Counted from the stretch's first letter, positions 54,812 through 63,202 are shown. The stretch: DNA of 64,000 nt from Pseudomonas sp. 8Z (GCF_902506535.1 NZ_LR733825.1:189206-253205); one strand, 5' to 3'. The notes: generated by a model from the letters alone, not told the origin. Numbers and translations: made by a program.

Positions 54812-55664
54812 CGTTGCCAGACGGGGGACGCGAGGCGTCCCCTTCGTTCATTTGGGCAATGCGTTTGCCCTTTCTGCCGGCCAGCACCAATGCCTGACCA
54901 TCGCGTTGCGCCCCGGCGCGCGCCTCGCTCATCAATTGCGGAATCAGCGACCCTTCCGGCAGGTGCTTCCAGAAGCGCAGAGGCAGATGCTGCTGCATCG
55001 CCGTGCGGTTCAGTCGTGCCGGGTTGAAGGTGCTGCCGTAGTAAGCACGCCACAGCGCCTGGCCATCATCCTCGGGTTGTTGCGCCCAGTCTTGCCACTG
55101 CCTCGGGCAGCGGCGTTCGTGGCGCAGGTGCTGGCCATCCCAGAACACGCCATCACGCGGTGTGGCGATCAGCCAACTGTGCTTGCCCAGGCGTTCGGCG
55201 AAGTGGCCGCTGGCCGAGGCAAGGATGTCGTGCGCCGGCTCGAACCAGGCGACGAAGTCCGGTGCGCCTTGTGCCTTGCATGGCTGGAAGCGCACGAAGG
55301 CATGCAGATGATGCGCTTCGCGGCGCACCGCCTTGAGCCGACGCTGCAGCTCGCTGCCATCCGGGTCGCCTGCTAGCACGGCACTGCGTTCGCCCTGCAC
55401 GAAGCGCCAAAGCACGCGGTAGAGCAGGCTCCAGCGTTCCTCGCCACGGTATTGCGCGGCGCTCTCCAGCAGCTCCAGCAGTTCGGGGGACACGCGCAGG
55501 CGGCCACTTGGTTCCGGCGCTCGCTCGGCCGTTTCATCAAATAGGCCGGGCGCGGCTTCTTCGTCCAGCCACTGCAATTGGTGTGGCGCCAGGTTCTGCA
55601 GCAGTGCGCGGCGCGCGGCCTGGCGCCAGGTGGCGAACGTGCCGTCGAAACGCAGGCTGTGCAT
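54777..55664 (-). CDS. DUF4130 (TIGR03915) probable DNA metabolism protein
   Basis: 295 residues starting MHSLRFDGTFATWRQAARRALL. The DUF4130 pattern is visible in LLYRVLWRFVQGERSAVLAGDPDGSELQRRLKAVRREAHHLHAFVRFQP and FVAWFEPAHDILASASGHFAERLG. The family always travels with a radical SAM protein and in many bacteria is fused to a UdgX uracil-DNA-binding domain; that domain is absent here. The ATG overlaps the radical SAM stop by one base (TGATG), so the two are coupled. The SOS box at 56890 lies ahead of both. Its chemical role is unknown. Confidence 0.88.
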   Translation of the reverse strand: MHSLRFDGTFATWRQAARRALLQNLAPHQLQWLDEEAAPGLFDETAERAPEPSGRLRVSPELLELLESAAQYRGEERWSLLYRVLWRFVQGERSAVLAGDPDGSELQRRLKAVRREAHHLHAFVRFQPCKAQGAPDFVAWFEPAHDILASASGHFAERLGKHSWLIATPRDGVFWDGQHLRHERRCPRQWQDWAQQPEDDGQALWRAYYGSTFNPARLNRTAMQQHLPLRFWKHLPEGSLIPQLMSEARAGAQRDGQALVLAGRKGKRIAQMNEGDASRPPSGNVSESDAPDLPH

Positions 55665-56875
55665 CACCACAATGCCATCTGTGCCGGGGTGTCGCGCAGT
55701 TGCTGGCGCAGCACCATGGATTCGTGTTCGGCGCGCGGTGGCCGGTAGTCCTGGGTGACGATGAACGGCTTGGCCTTTTCCAGTACACAGCGCAGGCGCG
55801 TCAGATCCTCGAAGCGGATGCGTCGTTCGCGCCGCAGCGCACCCAGGCGCCGTGCGCTGAGCACGCCGATGCCGGGTACGCGGGCGATCAGTGATTCGTC
55901 GGCACGGTTCAGATCCACCGGAAACTGTTCGCGATTGGCCAGCGCCCAGGCCAGCTTGGGGTCGATGTCCAGCGCCAGGTTACCGGGGCTGGCGAGTAGT
56001 TCGGTGGCGCTGAAACCGTAGCCGCGCATGAGAAAGTCCGCCTGATACAGGCGATGCTCGCGCAGCAGCGGCGGTGCCTCGAACGGCACCGTCTTCGGGC
56101 TCTGCGGAATCGGGCTGAACGCCGAGTAGTAGACGCGGCGCAGGCGGTAGTCCTGATACAGGCTCTGCGCGTTGTGCAGGATGGTGCTGTCGTCGGTGGC
56201 ATCGGCGCCGACGATCATTTGCGTGCTTTGCCCGGCCGGGGCGAAGCGCGGTGCGCGGCGTTCTTCCTTGGCCTCGCGCTCACCCAGGTGAATGTGCTGC
56301 ATGGCCTGGTGGATGCTGGCGACGTTCTTTTCCGGTGCGAGGCGCACCAGGCTGGTCTCGGTGGGGAGTTCGATATTGACGCTGAGGCGGTCGGCATAGC
56401 GGCCAGCCTCGGCAATCAGCTCGGGTGCGGCGTCGGGGATGGTCTTGAGGTGGATGTAGCCACGGAACTGATGCTCTTCGCGCAGCAGCTTGGCGACGCG
56501 GTTGAGTTGCTCCATGGTGTAGTCCGCCGAGCGGATGATGCCGGAGCTGAGGAACAGCCCGCTGACGCAGTTGCGCTTGTAGAAGTCGAGGGTCAGCGTC
56601 ACCACTTCCTCGGGGGTGAAGCGCGCCCGTGGCACGTCGCTGGAGCGGCGGTTGATGCAGTATTGGCAGTCGTACAGGCAGAAGTTGGTCAGCAGGATCT
56701 TCAGCAACGCCACGCAGCGCCCGTCCGGCGTGTAGCTGTGGCAGATGCCCATGCCGTTGGTCGAGCCTATGCCATCCTGGCCCTTGGAACTGCGTTTGGG
56801 CGCGCCGCTGCTGGCGCAGGAGGCGTCGTACTTGGCGGCGTCGGCGAGGATGGTGAGCTTCTCGATCAATTGCAT
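55664..56875 (-). CDS. Putative DNA modification/repair radical SAM protein (TIGR03916)
   Basis: 403 residues from the ATG at 56875. The radical SAM cluster motif NFCLYDCQYC has cysteines at about 66, 70 and 73. The family start KLTILADAAKYDASCASSG and SYTPDGRCVALLKILLTN are clear. The C-terminus has a helix-hairpin-helix-like DNA-binding stretch (IARVPGIGVLSARRLGALRR near 340). The family is annotated as a DNA modification or repair enzyme linked to uracil-DNA glycosylase relatives, without known reaction. A perfect LexA box starts 15 bases before the ATG, supporting a DNA damage role. A longer frame to 56998 would run through that box and is rejected. Confidence 0.9.
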   Translation of the reverse strand: MQLIEKLTILADAAKYDASCASSGAPKRSSKGQDGIGSTNGMGICHSYTPDGRCVALLKILLTNFCLYDCQYCINRRSSDVPRARFTPEEVVTLTLDFYKRNCVSGLFLSSGIIRSADYTMEQLNRVAKLLREEHQFRGYIHLKTIPDAAPELIAEAGRYADRLSVNIELPTETSLVRLAPEKNVASIHQAMQHIHLGEREAKEERRAPRFAPAGQSTQMIVGADATDDSTILHNAQSLYQDYRLRRVYYSAFSPIPQSPKTVPFEAPPLLREHRLYQADFLMRGYGFSATELLASPGNLALDIDPKLAWALANREQFPVDLNRADESLIARVPGIGVLSARRLGALRRERRIRFEDLTRLRCVLEKAKPFIVTQDYRPPRAEHESMVLRQQLRDTPAQMALW

Positions 56876-56889
56876 GGTGCGGATATCGA

Positions 56890-56909
56890 TACTGTTTTTT
56901 TGTACAGTA
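56890..56909. promoter_or_regulatory. SOS box (LexA binding site)
   Basis: TACTGTTTTTTTGTACAGTA contains CTGT-N8-ACAG with both flanking bases of the LexA consensus. It lies 15 bases upstream of the radical SAM gene and overlaps its likely promoter: on the minus strand TTGATC (-35) with TATACT or TACTGT (-10). It is 106 bases upstream of the divergent TM2 gene. Confidence 0.88.
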
Positions 56910-57015
56910 TATGGCGATGATGCAAGGATCAAGTCGTTCATGCTGTCGTTGACGCAGATGAAACCTTCGTCAGGGCCTGAGCGTCTGAAGTTATACATTG
57001 CACAAGGAGTTTGTC

Positions 57016-57414
57016 ATGCACCGACAGGACACCCACAGCAAGGTAATCGGCTATCTGCTCTGGATATTCGGCTTCCTTGGTTCGCACCGTTTTTACTACG
57101 GCAAGCCGGTGACCGGCACCATCTGGTTCTTCACCTTGGGCTTGTTCTTCATCGGCTGGATCATCGACCTGTTTCTGATTCCGGCGATGGACCGTGAGGC
57201 GGATCTGCGCTTTAACGCTGGCGAGACCGATTACAACCTGGCCTGGATTCTGCTGACTTTTCTCGGCGTGTTCGGCGTGCACCGCATGTATCAGGGCAAG
57301 TGGATCACCGGGATCATCTACCTGCTGACTGGCGGCCTGTTCCTGGTCGGTGTGCTCTACGACTTCTGGACGCTCAACTCGCAGATTTCCGTGCACAACG
57401 CTCGGCGTGCTTGA
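57016..57414 (+). CDS. TM2-domain membrane protein (two TM2 units)
   Basis: 132 residues from the ATG at 57016, with AAGGAG ahead. Two TM2 units are visible: GYLLWIFGFLGSHRFYYGKPVTG with IIDLFLIPAMDREADLRF, and LLTFLGVFGVHRMYQGKWITGI with VLYDFWTL. Each has two short membrane helices. It is an inner-membrane protein without known function. It is divergent from the SOS-controlled pair and followed by a hairpin at 57446-57468. Confidence 0.9.
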   Translation: MHRQDTHSKVIGYLLWIFGFLGSHRFYYGKPVTGTIWFFTLGLFFIGWIIDLFLIPAMDREADLRFNAGETDYNLAWILLTFLGVFGVHRMYQGKWITGIIYLLTGGLFLVGVLYDFWTLNSQISVHNARRA

Positions 57415-57445
57415 GTGGCGGGAACTGCATGCTGGCGTCTTGTTC

Positions 57446-57468
57446 AAACGCCTCTGAGTGAGGCGTTT
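57446..57468 (+). terminator. Hairpin after the TM2 gene
   Basis: A perfect 9-bp stem AAACGCCTC/GAGGCGTTT with a 5-base loop lies 31 bases after the TM2 stop. It ends in TTT followed by GCC, a weak T tract. It separates the TM2 and DUF2076 genes. Confidence 0.6.
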
Positions 57469-57524
57469 GCCTGTCAGGGAATTTCTGCATGGACGTGTCA
57501 TCGCATAGTTCAGTCGAGGCCCTT

Positions 57525-58184
57525 ATGAATTCCGAAGAGCGAACCCTGATCGATGGTCTGTTCTCGCGTTTGCGTGATGCGCAGCAGCAGAGTGCCGCCC
57601 GTGATGCCGAGGCCGATGCTTGCATCGCCGAGCATGTTGCGCGTCAGCCAGCAGCGCCTTATTACATGGCGCAGACCATCCTGATTCAGGAAGCTGCGCT
57701 CAAGCGCCAGGATCAGCGGGTCAAGGAGCTGGAAGCGCAACTGGCTGAGATGCAGGCGCAGCGCCCCAGTAGCGGTGGCTTTCTTTCCGGGTTGTTTGGC
57801 GGGGGATCGCGTGAGGCGCCAGCGCCGCACAGCGCGCCCCCGGCAGGATGGGGGCAGACGCGTTTTTCCCAGGCAGCGCCTGGTTCTGATCCGCGTCTGG
57901 CGCAATCTGCCGCTTTACCTGGGCAGGGCGGTGGTTTCATGCGTGGCGCCTTGCAGACGGCGGCAGGTGTGGCAGGCGGCATGATGATGGCTGAAATGCT
58001 CGGAGGCTTGTTTCAGCACGGTAGCCCGGCGGAAATCGTCGAGGTGGTCGAAGCCCCGCAGCCTCTGGAACCCACCAGCTTTGACGCTGGCACGTCTGAT
58101 GATGCTTTCGCCGATGGCGGTCACTTCGACAGCGCGGATTTCTTCGATGGCGGCGATGACGGCGGCGACAGTTTCTTCAGTTAA
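57525..58184 (+). CDS. DUF2076 periplasmic-ligand-like protein
   Basis: 219 residues from MNSEERTLIDGLFSRLRDAQ, with GAGG 8 bases ahead. The N-terminal helical part contains the DUF2076 pattern through RQPAAPYYMAQTILIQEAALKRQDQRVKELEAQLAEMQ, a short coiled coil. A Gly/Pro/Ala-rich linker follows, then GGGFMRGALQTAAGVAGGMMMAEMLGGLF, and a strongly acidic Asp/Gly/Ser tail. No signal peptide is seen. Function is unknown. Confidence 0.88.
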   Translation: MNSEERTLIDGLFSRLRDAQQQSAARDAEADACIAEHVARQPAAPYYMAQTILIQEAALKRQDQRVKELEAQLAEMQAQRPSSGGFLSGLFGGGSREAPAPHSAPPAGWGQTRFSQAAPGSDPRLAQSAALPGQGGGFMRGALQTAAGVAGGMMMAEMLGGLFQHGSPAEIVEVVEAPQPLEPTSFDAGTSDDAFADGGHFDSADFFDGGDDGGDSFFS

Positions 58185-58254
58185 TTGAGCGTTGAGAGGC
58201 TGCAGGCGAAGCGATAATGGCAACGCTGGTGGTTGTTCTGCGGTCTGTTGCGGT

Positions 58255-58290
58255 GCGGATGACTGCAGCGTCGTGGCTGCGGTCATCCGC
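58255..58290. terminator. Long hairpin between DUF2076 and ntrC
   Basis: GCGGATGAC (58255-58263) pairs with GTCATCCGC (58282-58290) and an inner GCAGC/GCTGC adds 5 pairs after one mismatch. No T tract follows on either side. It lies between convergent genes and may define both mRNA ends. Confidence 0.5.
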
Positions 58291-58298
58291 CTGACGAC

Positions 58299-59732
58299 TC
58301 AGTCGTCGCTATCCTCGTCATCCCCGCCGTCGACCTTCATGCCCAGCTCCTTGATCTTGCGCGTCAGGGTGTTGCGGCCCCAACCCAGCAGCAGAGCGGC
58401 ATCGCGGCGGCGGCCAGCGGTGTGCTTGAGTGCGGTCTCGATCATGATGCGTTCGAAGGCCGGCACGGCGACATCGAGCAGGTTGGACTGGCCACGGGCC
58501 AGGGCCTGGTCGGCCCACAGGCGCAGGGCCTGCTCCCAGTTGGTTACTGGGGCGGCGTCCTGCGGCTGGGTCAGCAGTTCCGGCGGCAGGTCGTCGACAT
58601 GCACCTCACGGCCCGAAGCCATGACGGTGATCCAGCGGCAGGTGTTTTCCAACTGGCGCACGTTGCCCGGCCAGGGCAGGTGCTTGAGGTAATCCTCGGT
58701 TTCGCTCTTGAGCAGCTTGGGCTCGACCGCCAGTTCCTGCGCGGCGCGGGCGAGGAAGTGATTGGCCAGCGTGGGGATATCCTCGCGGCGGTCGGCCAGG
58801 CGTGGGATGTGGATGCGGATGACGTTGAGGCGGTGGAACAAGTCCTCACGGAACTTGCCAGCCTGCACCAGGGTTTCCAGATTCTGGTGGGTGGCGGCGA
58901 TGATACGCACGTCCACCTTGACCGGCGTATGACCGCCGACGCGGTAGAACTCGCCATCGGCCAGTACGCGCAGCAGACGGGTTTGGGTGTCGGCCGGCAT
59001 ATCGCCAATTTCGTCGAGGAACAAGGTGCCGCCATCGGCCTGCTCGAAGCGCCCACGACGCTGGTTGGCCGCGCCGGTGAAGGCGCCTTTCTCGTGGCCG
59101 AACAGCTCGGACTCCATCAGATCCTTGGGGATAGCCGCCATGTTCAAGGCAATGAATGGCGCGGCTGCACGCGGACTGTGGCGGTGCAGGGCGTGGGCGA
59201 CCAGCTCTTTACCGGTGCCCGATTCGCCGTTGATCAGTACGGTGATATTGGAGTGACTGAGGCGGCCGATGGCGCGGAATACCTCCTGCATCGCCGGTGC
59301 TTCGCCGATGATCTCCGGGGTGCGTGCCTGCGCGGCGGGGGCGGCCAGGCTCTGTTGCTCTTGCGCATGCTGGAAGGCGCGCTTGACCAGCGATACCGCT
59401 TCGTCGACGTCGAACGGCTTGGGCAGGTACTCGAAGGCGCCGCCCTGGTAGCTGGCTACGGCGCTGTCCAGATCCGAATGCGCGGTCATGATAATCACCG
59501 GCAGGCGCGGATACAGCTCGCGTATGCGTGCCAGCAGATCGAGGCCGCTGGAGCCGGGCATGCGAATGTCAGAGATGATCACGTCCGGCTGCTGGCGGGT
59601 CAGACGAGCCAGTACACCGTCGGCGCTGTCGAAGCTCTGAATGGTCATGCCTTCTTGTTGCAGGGCTTTTTCCAGTACCCAGCGGATGGAACGATCGTCG
59701 TCGACAATCCAGACGGTTTCGCTGCGGCTCAT
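58299..59732 (-). CDS. ntrC: Nitrogen regulation response regulator NtrC
   Basis: 477 residues. Receiver with aspartate 55 in VIISDIRMPG; AAA+ sigma-54 activator domain with Walker A GESGTGKE, ESELFGHEKGAFTGA (the GAFTGA loop contacting sigma-54) and GGTLFLDEIGDMP; C-terminal Fis-type helix-turn-helix (AALLLGWGRNTLTRKIKELG). Phosphorylated NtrC activates nitrogen-assimilation genes such as glnA at sigma-54 promoters. The start at 59732 overlaps the ntrB stop by 4 bases. Confidence 0.98.
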   Translation of the reverse strand: MSRSETVWIVDDDRSIRWVLEKALQQEGMTIQSFDSADGVLARLTRQQPDVIISDIRMPGSSGLDLLARIRELYPRLPVIIMTAHSDLDSAVASYQGGAFEYLPKPFDVDEAVSLVKRAFQHAQEQQSLAAPAAQARTPEIIGEAPAMQEVFRAIGRLSHSNITVLINGESGTGKELVAHALHRHSPRAAAPFIALNMAAIPKDLMESELFGHEKGAFTGAANQRRGRFEQADGGTLFLDEIGDMPADTQTRLLRVLADGEFYRVGGHTPVKVDVRIIAATHQNLETLVQAGKFREDLFHRLNVIRIHIPRLADRREDIPTLANHFLARAAQELAVEPKLLKSETEDYLKHLPWPGNVRQLENTCRWITVMASGREVHVDDLPPELLTQPQDAAPVTNWEQALRLWADQALARGQSNLLDVAVPAFERIMIETALKHTAGRRRDAALLLGWGRNTLTRKIKELGMKVDGGDDEDSDD

Positions 59733-60817
59733 GCTGTGGTGGCTCCTTGTTCCAGTGGCAGGAAGATCGAGAACACGGTGTGGCCAGGATGGCTCTCGCA
59801 TTCGATCAGGCCCTGGTGCTGGCTGATGATGTTCTGGGTGATGGCCAGGCCCAGGCCGGTGCCGTCGGCACGGCCACTGACCATAGGATAGAAGATGGTT
59901 TCCTGTAGCTCTGGAGGGATACCAGGGCCGTTGTCGATGATCTCGACCTTGACCACCAGGCGATGGCGCGTGTGGCCAATGGTGAACTGGCGCAGAGTAC
60001 GGGTGCGCAGGCTGATGCGGCCCAGGCCCATGTCGTGCTTCTGCCCGGCGATAGCTTGCATGGCGTTGCGCACGATATTGAGCATGGCCTGGATCATCTG
60101 CTCACGATCGATCAGCACATCAGGGATGCTCGGATCGTAGTCGCGCACCAGTGTGATACCACCTTGGCTTTCCGCTTCGATCAGGTTGGCGACGCGTTCG
60201 AGCACTTCGTGCACGTTGGTCATCGCCAGTGACGGCAGCTTGTTCGAGCCGAGCATGCGGTCGACCAGGTTACGCAGGCGGTCGGCCTCTTCGATGATGA
60301 CGTTGGTGTAGTCCTTGAGATCCTCGCTGGGCAGCTCACGCGCGAGCAGTTGTGCTGCGCCACGAATGCCGCCAAGCGGGTTCTTGATTTCATGGGCCAG
60401 GCCGCGTACCAGCAGTTTGGTGGTTTCCTGCTTGGATAGCTGCGCTTCTTCCTTGGTGATGCGTAGCAGGCGATCACGCGGATGCACTTCCAGCAGCAGC
60501 AGGGTTTCACCTTTGCTGAACAAGGGCGTGACAGCGTAATCCACGGTCAGGGTCTGGCCGGTGACCGAAGTAAGTACTGCTTCACGCTTATTGAATGGGT
60601 GCGCCTGCTCCACCGCCTGGCGCAGGGACGACAATGCCTCGGGCGATTCGGTGAACAGCTCGCTGATGAACTGGCCATGGCTGCGCTGGCCGCTAACGGC
60701 CAGTAGCATCTCTGCCGCCGGGTTCATGTACTCAAGGCACAGTTGGCTATTGAGCAGCAGCGTGGCGGTGGTCAGGTTGTCGAGTAACAGTCGGTGCAAC
60801 GCGTCATTGATGGTCAT
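59729..60817 (-). CDS. ntrB: Nitrogen regulation sensor kinase NtrB
   Basis: 362 residues with a PAS-like N-terminus (LLLNSQLCLEYMNPAAEMLL) and no membrane helix. The phospho-accepting histidine is about residue 142 in GLAHEIKNPLGGIRGAAQLL, and the ATPase domain has NIVRNAMQAI, IIDNGPGIP and GTGLGLAI. NtrB phosphorylates or, with PII, dephosphorylates NtrC according to glutamine supply. The start at 60817 is preferred to the longer frame because the family begins MTINDALHRLLLDNL-like. A candidate sigma-54 promoter and an NtrC site lie upstream. Confidence 0.97.
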   Translation of the reverse strand: MTINDALHRLLLDNLTTATLLLNSQLCLEYMNPAAEMLLAVSGQRSHGQFISELFTESPEALSSLRQAVEQAHPFNKREAVLTSVTGQTLTVDYAVTPLFSKGETLLLLEVHPRDRLLRITKEEAQLSKQETTKLLVRGLAHEIKNPLGGIRGAAQLLARELPSEDLKDYTNVIIEEADRLRNLVDRMLGSNKLPSLAMTNVHEVLERVANLIEAESQGGITLVRDYDPSIPDVLIDREQMIQAMLNIVRNAMQAIAGQKHDMGLGRISLRTRTLRQFTIGHTRHRLVVKVEIIDNGPGIPPELQETIFYPMVSGRADGTGLGLAITQNIISQHQGLIECESHPGHTVFSIFLPLEQGATTA

Positions 60818-60848
60818 AGGCAGTGCTTTCCGGCAATGGGCAGGAAAA

Positions 60849-60865
60849 TGCAAGAAGCAAACCAA
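60849..60865 (-). promoter_or_regulatory. Candidate sigma-54 promoter of ntrBC
   Basis: On the minus strand TTGGTTTGCTTCTTGCA has the invariant GG and GC exactly 10 bases apart and matches TTGG...TTGCA of the consensus, though not the CAC. It ends 32 bases before the ntrB ATG. Confidence 0.55.
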
Positions 60866-60981
60866 AGCCCCGAAAAGACGCATTTTTCGTGAGACAGGTC
60901 GGGTTTTGGGCGGAGTCAGAGGGCAGCAAGGTGAGGATTGCGACCCAAAACGGTGACAGATTACGGTTTGGTGCGAGTGTG

Positions 60982-60998
60982 TGCACTGATTTAGTGCA
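60982..60998. promoter_or_regulatory. NtrC binding site (enhancer-like)
   Basis: TGCACTGATTTAGTGCA is a perfect palindrome with the NtrC spacing (TGCACC-N5-GGTGCA consensus). It lies about 130 bases upstream of the candidate sigma-54 promoter and just after the DUF4124 stop codon, which suits autoregulation of ntrBC. Confidence 0.75.
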
Positions 60999-61001
60999 AC
61001 T

Positions 61002-61622
61002 CTAAAGGAAGGGGAGGATGCTGCTTTCTTCTTCGGGTTTGTCTTTCAGTGGGCATTCGGGGCGAACGCCGTAGTCGTCCTTCTGGCAGGGTTTGATTTT
61101 GCGCTTCTGCGCGAGCGACATTCGATGCATGTGGAACGGCTGTGCGGGCGTTCGCTCGACGATCAGGCCTGCGGCATCAATGATCTCGCCGACCAGTTGG
61201 TGCGTGCCACGATCCACGCTCTGTAGCGCAAAGACTGGGCTGCGGCTGGGCTCGCCCTGCGGCTCGCCGTCGAGTAACAGGCGGTAGCTGTGTTCAGGTA
61301 GCAGGCCGGGTTCGCTGGTTAGCGTGACGATCATGTCGCCTGAGGTGTTATGAATGGAGGCATCCGGTTCTGGCACCAGCACGCGCAGCATCTGATAGTG
61401 CACCACCTGCTTGGTGACTGCAGGTGGTGTGGGCTTTGCACTGGGTTGGGGCGGGATCGGCTGCGCTGTGTTGGCAGGGGTAATGCTCACACGTTCTGCA
61501 GCGCTGCTACGGGGGCTGTCGGTGAAGACGCGGTTACCCTCGGCATCGATATAGGTATAAACCTGCGCTTGAGCGCTCTGGATCAGTAGCAGCAGGCCCA
61601 GCAGAAGCGTTCGTATCGTCAT
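61002..61622 (-). CDS. Exported DUF4124 protein, first copy
   Basis: 206 residues with a signal peptide (MTIRTLLLGLLLLIQSAQA) followed by the short DUF4124 motif QVYTYIDAEGNRVFTDSPR. A proline-rich linker (about 55-75) leads to a beta-rich domain with GLLPEHSYRLLLDGEPQGE and HQLVGEIIDAAGLIV, and a lysine-rich tail with two cysteines. It should be periplasmic; the role is unknown. It is a paralogue of the next gene upstream (61631-62182). Confidence 0.88.
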   Translation of the reverse strand: MTIRTLLLGLLLLIQSAQAQVYTYIDAEGNRVFTDSPRSSAAERVSITPANTAQPIPPQPSAKPTPPAVTKQVVHYQMLRVLVPEPDASIHNTSGDMIVTLTSEPGLLPEHSYRLLLDGEPQGEPSRSPVFALQSVDRGTHQLVGEIIDAAGLIVERTPAQPFHMHRMSLAQKRKIKPCQKDDYGVRPECPLKDKPEEESSILPFL

Positions 61623-61630
61623 CGGTTTTT

Positions 61631-62182
61631 TCAGGGGCCTGGTTTGGGCGCAGCGGCCGGGGCGCGGGCAGGGCTATTGAGGCTGATGCGCTGCACGGTG
61701 AAGGTCTCGGTCATGCTTTGCTGGATGATTTGCTCGCCGTCCAGCACGGCCACCGCCAGGTTGTGCTCACCACGGGCGATGTCGTTCAGTTGCAGGTTCG
61801 GCGTGGTGCTCGCCTGACCGTAGGGTTGGCCGTCGAGGATCAGGCGTAGACGATGGCCGGGTTGCAGGCCGGGCTGGATGTCGACGCTGACACTAAATGT
61901 GCCGTTGTTGGCACGCATCGCTGCCTCATCAGGCAGGCCACGCAGGCGTAAAACGCTGTAGCGCGCCTGGGCTTTTTGCTCGCTCGATGGCATTGCTGGC
62001 GGTGGATTCGGTGTCTTCATCTCAACGGTATTGGTCGTGGGTAGCTCGACGCTTTCGGCGGCGGTGCCGTCCGGTGGTTGATTGGTGAAGACCGTATTGC
62101 CTTTGGCATCGGTGTATTTGTAGATCTGCGCGCTGGCCGGCAGGGCCAAGGCGAGCAGCAGACAGACGAGTAATGGGCGCAT
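61631..62182 (-). CDS. Exported DUF4124 protein, second copy
   Basis: 183 residues from the ATG at 62182, with signal peptide MRPLLVCLLLALALPASA and the motif QIYKYTDAKGNTVFTNQPPDG. The body shows the same beta domain as its neighbour (GLQPGHRLRLILDGQPYGQ, EHNLAVAVLDGEQIIQQS). The tail is Ala/Pro rich. It starts 8 bases upstream of the first copy and they should be co-transcribed. The longer frame to 62275 has no signal-peptide logic and is rejected. Confidence 0.88.
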   Translation of the reverse strand: MRPLLVCLLLALALPASAQIYKYTDAKGNTVFTNQPPDGTAAESVELPTTNTVEMKTPNPPPAMPSSEQKAQARYSVLRLRGLPDEAAMRANNGTFSVSVDIQPGLQPGHRLRLILDGQPYGQASTTPNLQLNDIARGEHNLAVAVLDGEQIIQQSMTETFTVQRISLNSPARAPAAAPKPGP

Positions 62183-63133
62183 GGGCCGATCCTTCCTCGG
62201 GCGATGCGCTAAGCCTTGCACTGCCTGTGCTTCCTGGCAAGCGTGGGGCGCTTTGGCTGTGAGCTTTGCCTGCAAAACCAGGGGCTTTCATCAGAAGGGT
62301 TCTTCGCATTCTCGGGGGAGTGATTGGTCGATACTGGACTGGCAAGTTTGTGTGTTGGTTGTTTTGATTTCAGTTCTGAATCGCCGCGTTCTTGTTGATG
62401 TCTTTGGTTTCGCCTTCCCAGGCGAGTTACTTTGCGGGCAAAGTAACCAAACCCTCCGCCCGTTCATCCGGCCCTCGCTGCGCGAGGGTTCGCTCACTCC
62501 ATCGCCGTTCCAGAGGCCCGCCACGATGGGCCATCCATGGCCCTCCGTGGCTCTCGCGACATCCTGTCGCTCGACCTCTTCCACGACGATTCCGTTCGCC
62601 CTCCTGGGCGGGCTCTGCACGCGCCTGAACCTGCGGTAACTCAGGTGTAGCAGGGAGTGCTCTGGTAAGAGCAATAGCAAACCGCTGTGGTCGTCGAATC
62701 AAACCCATAGTTTCAGGCGCGCGAATGGCCCCTTCAGGAGGGTGAGTGGAATCGTTGCGTAGAGTGGTGAGCCGCAGGGATGCGACGAGATACCGATGGC
62801 GGCCCCGCGAAATGGGCCAGGGACGGCCCATGTACGCCGACCCTCGGAGCAACGATGGGGCGAAACGTAGCGAAGCGAAGTAACAGCCGAAGGCTGGCCT
62901 GAAGGGCGAGCGAAGCGAGTAACGAAACCCCGGCGAAGCAGGACGGGGGCGCCTAGCTCGGATGTCAGGGCCAAGACCTTTTGCCTTCTTTTGTGGCGTT
63001 TGACAAAAGAAGGTCGCCGGGAGGCGAAACGGGAACCATCAGCGGAGCGCGATAAACAGCTTTACACCAAAAACCAAGGCACGCTCACGCAAACTTGCCA
63101 GTCCGGTCTCAAGCAAACGCCCCCCGCACATAA
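62183..63133. other. Palindrome-rich stretch without convincing genes
   Basis: About 950 bases between the DUF4124 genes and glnA. Several frames are open, but they read as low-complexity Arg/Pro/Gly sequence without domains or ribosome sites. Instead there is a chain of short perfect inverted repeats: ACTTTGC/GCAAAGT (62429-62444), CCCTCGC/GCGAGGG (62472-62488), GGGCCAT/ATGGCCC (62528-62543), GCGACA/TGTCGC (62556-62570) and the longer one at 62985-63013. Similar blocks occur in other Pseudomonas genomes, from memory. Confidence 0.6.
62985..63013. repeat. 11-bp perfect inverted repeat
   Basis: CCTTCTTTTGT (62985-62995) and ACAAAAGAAGG (63003-63013) flank a 7-base loop. The sequence around it recurs in many Pseudomonas genomes as I recall. 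It ends the palindrome-rich stretch. Confidence 0.7.
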
Positions 63134-63170
63134 TAAAAAAGCCCCGCTAGGCAGAGCCGGGCGGGGCTTT
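63134..63170 (-). terminator. Intrinsic terminator of glnA
   Basis: On the minus strand AGCCCCGC pairs with GCGGGGCT around a short inner hairpin and is followed by TTTTTTATTAT. It lies 33 bases after the glnA stop codon. Confidence 0.88.
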
Positions 63171-63202
63171 CGAGTGCGCCGCACGAGGCGGCGCAGACTG
63201 GC

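Noticed and set aside
58422..59891. 489-codon plus-strand frame across ntrC
   Set aside because: Shadow of ntrC, with no family pattern.
62427..62974. Arg/Pro-rich frames of 91-141 codons
   Set aside because: No ribosome site, no domain, and the underlying DNA is a chain of palindromes; similar spurious frames are common in Pseudomonas.
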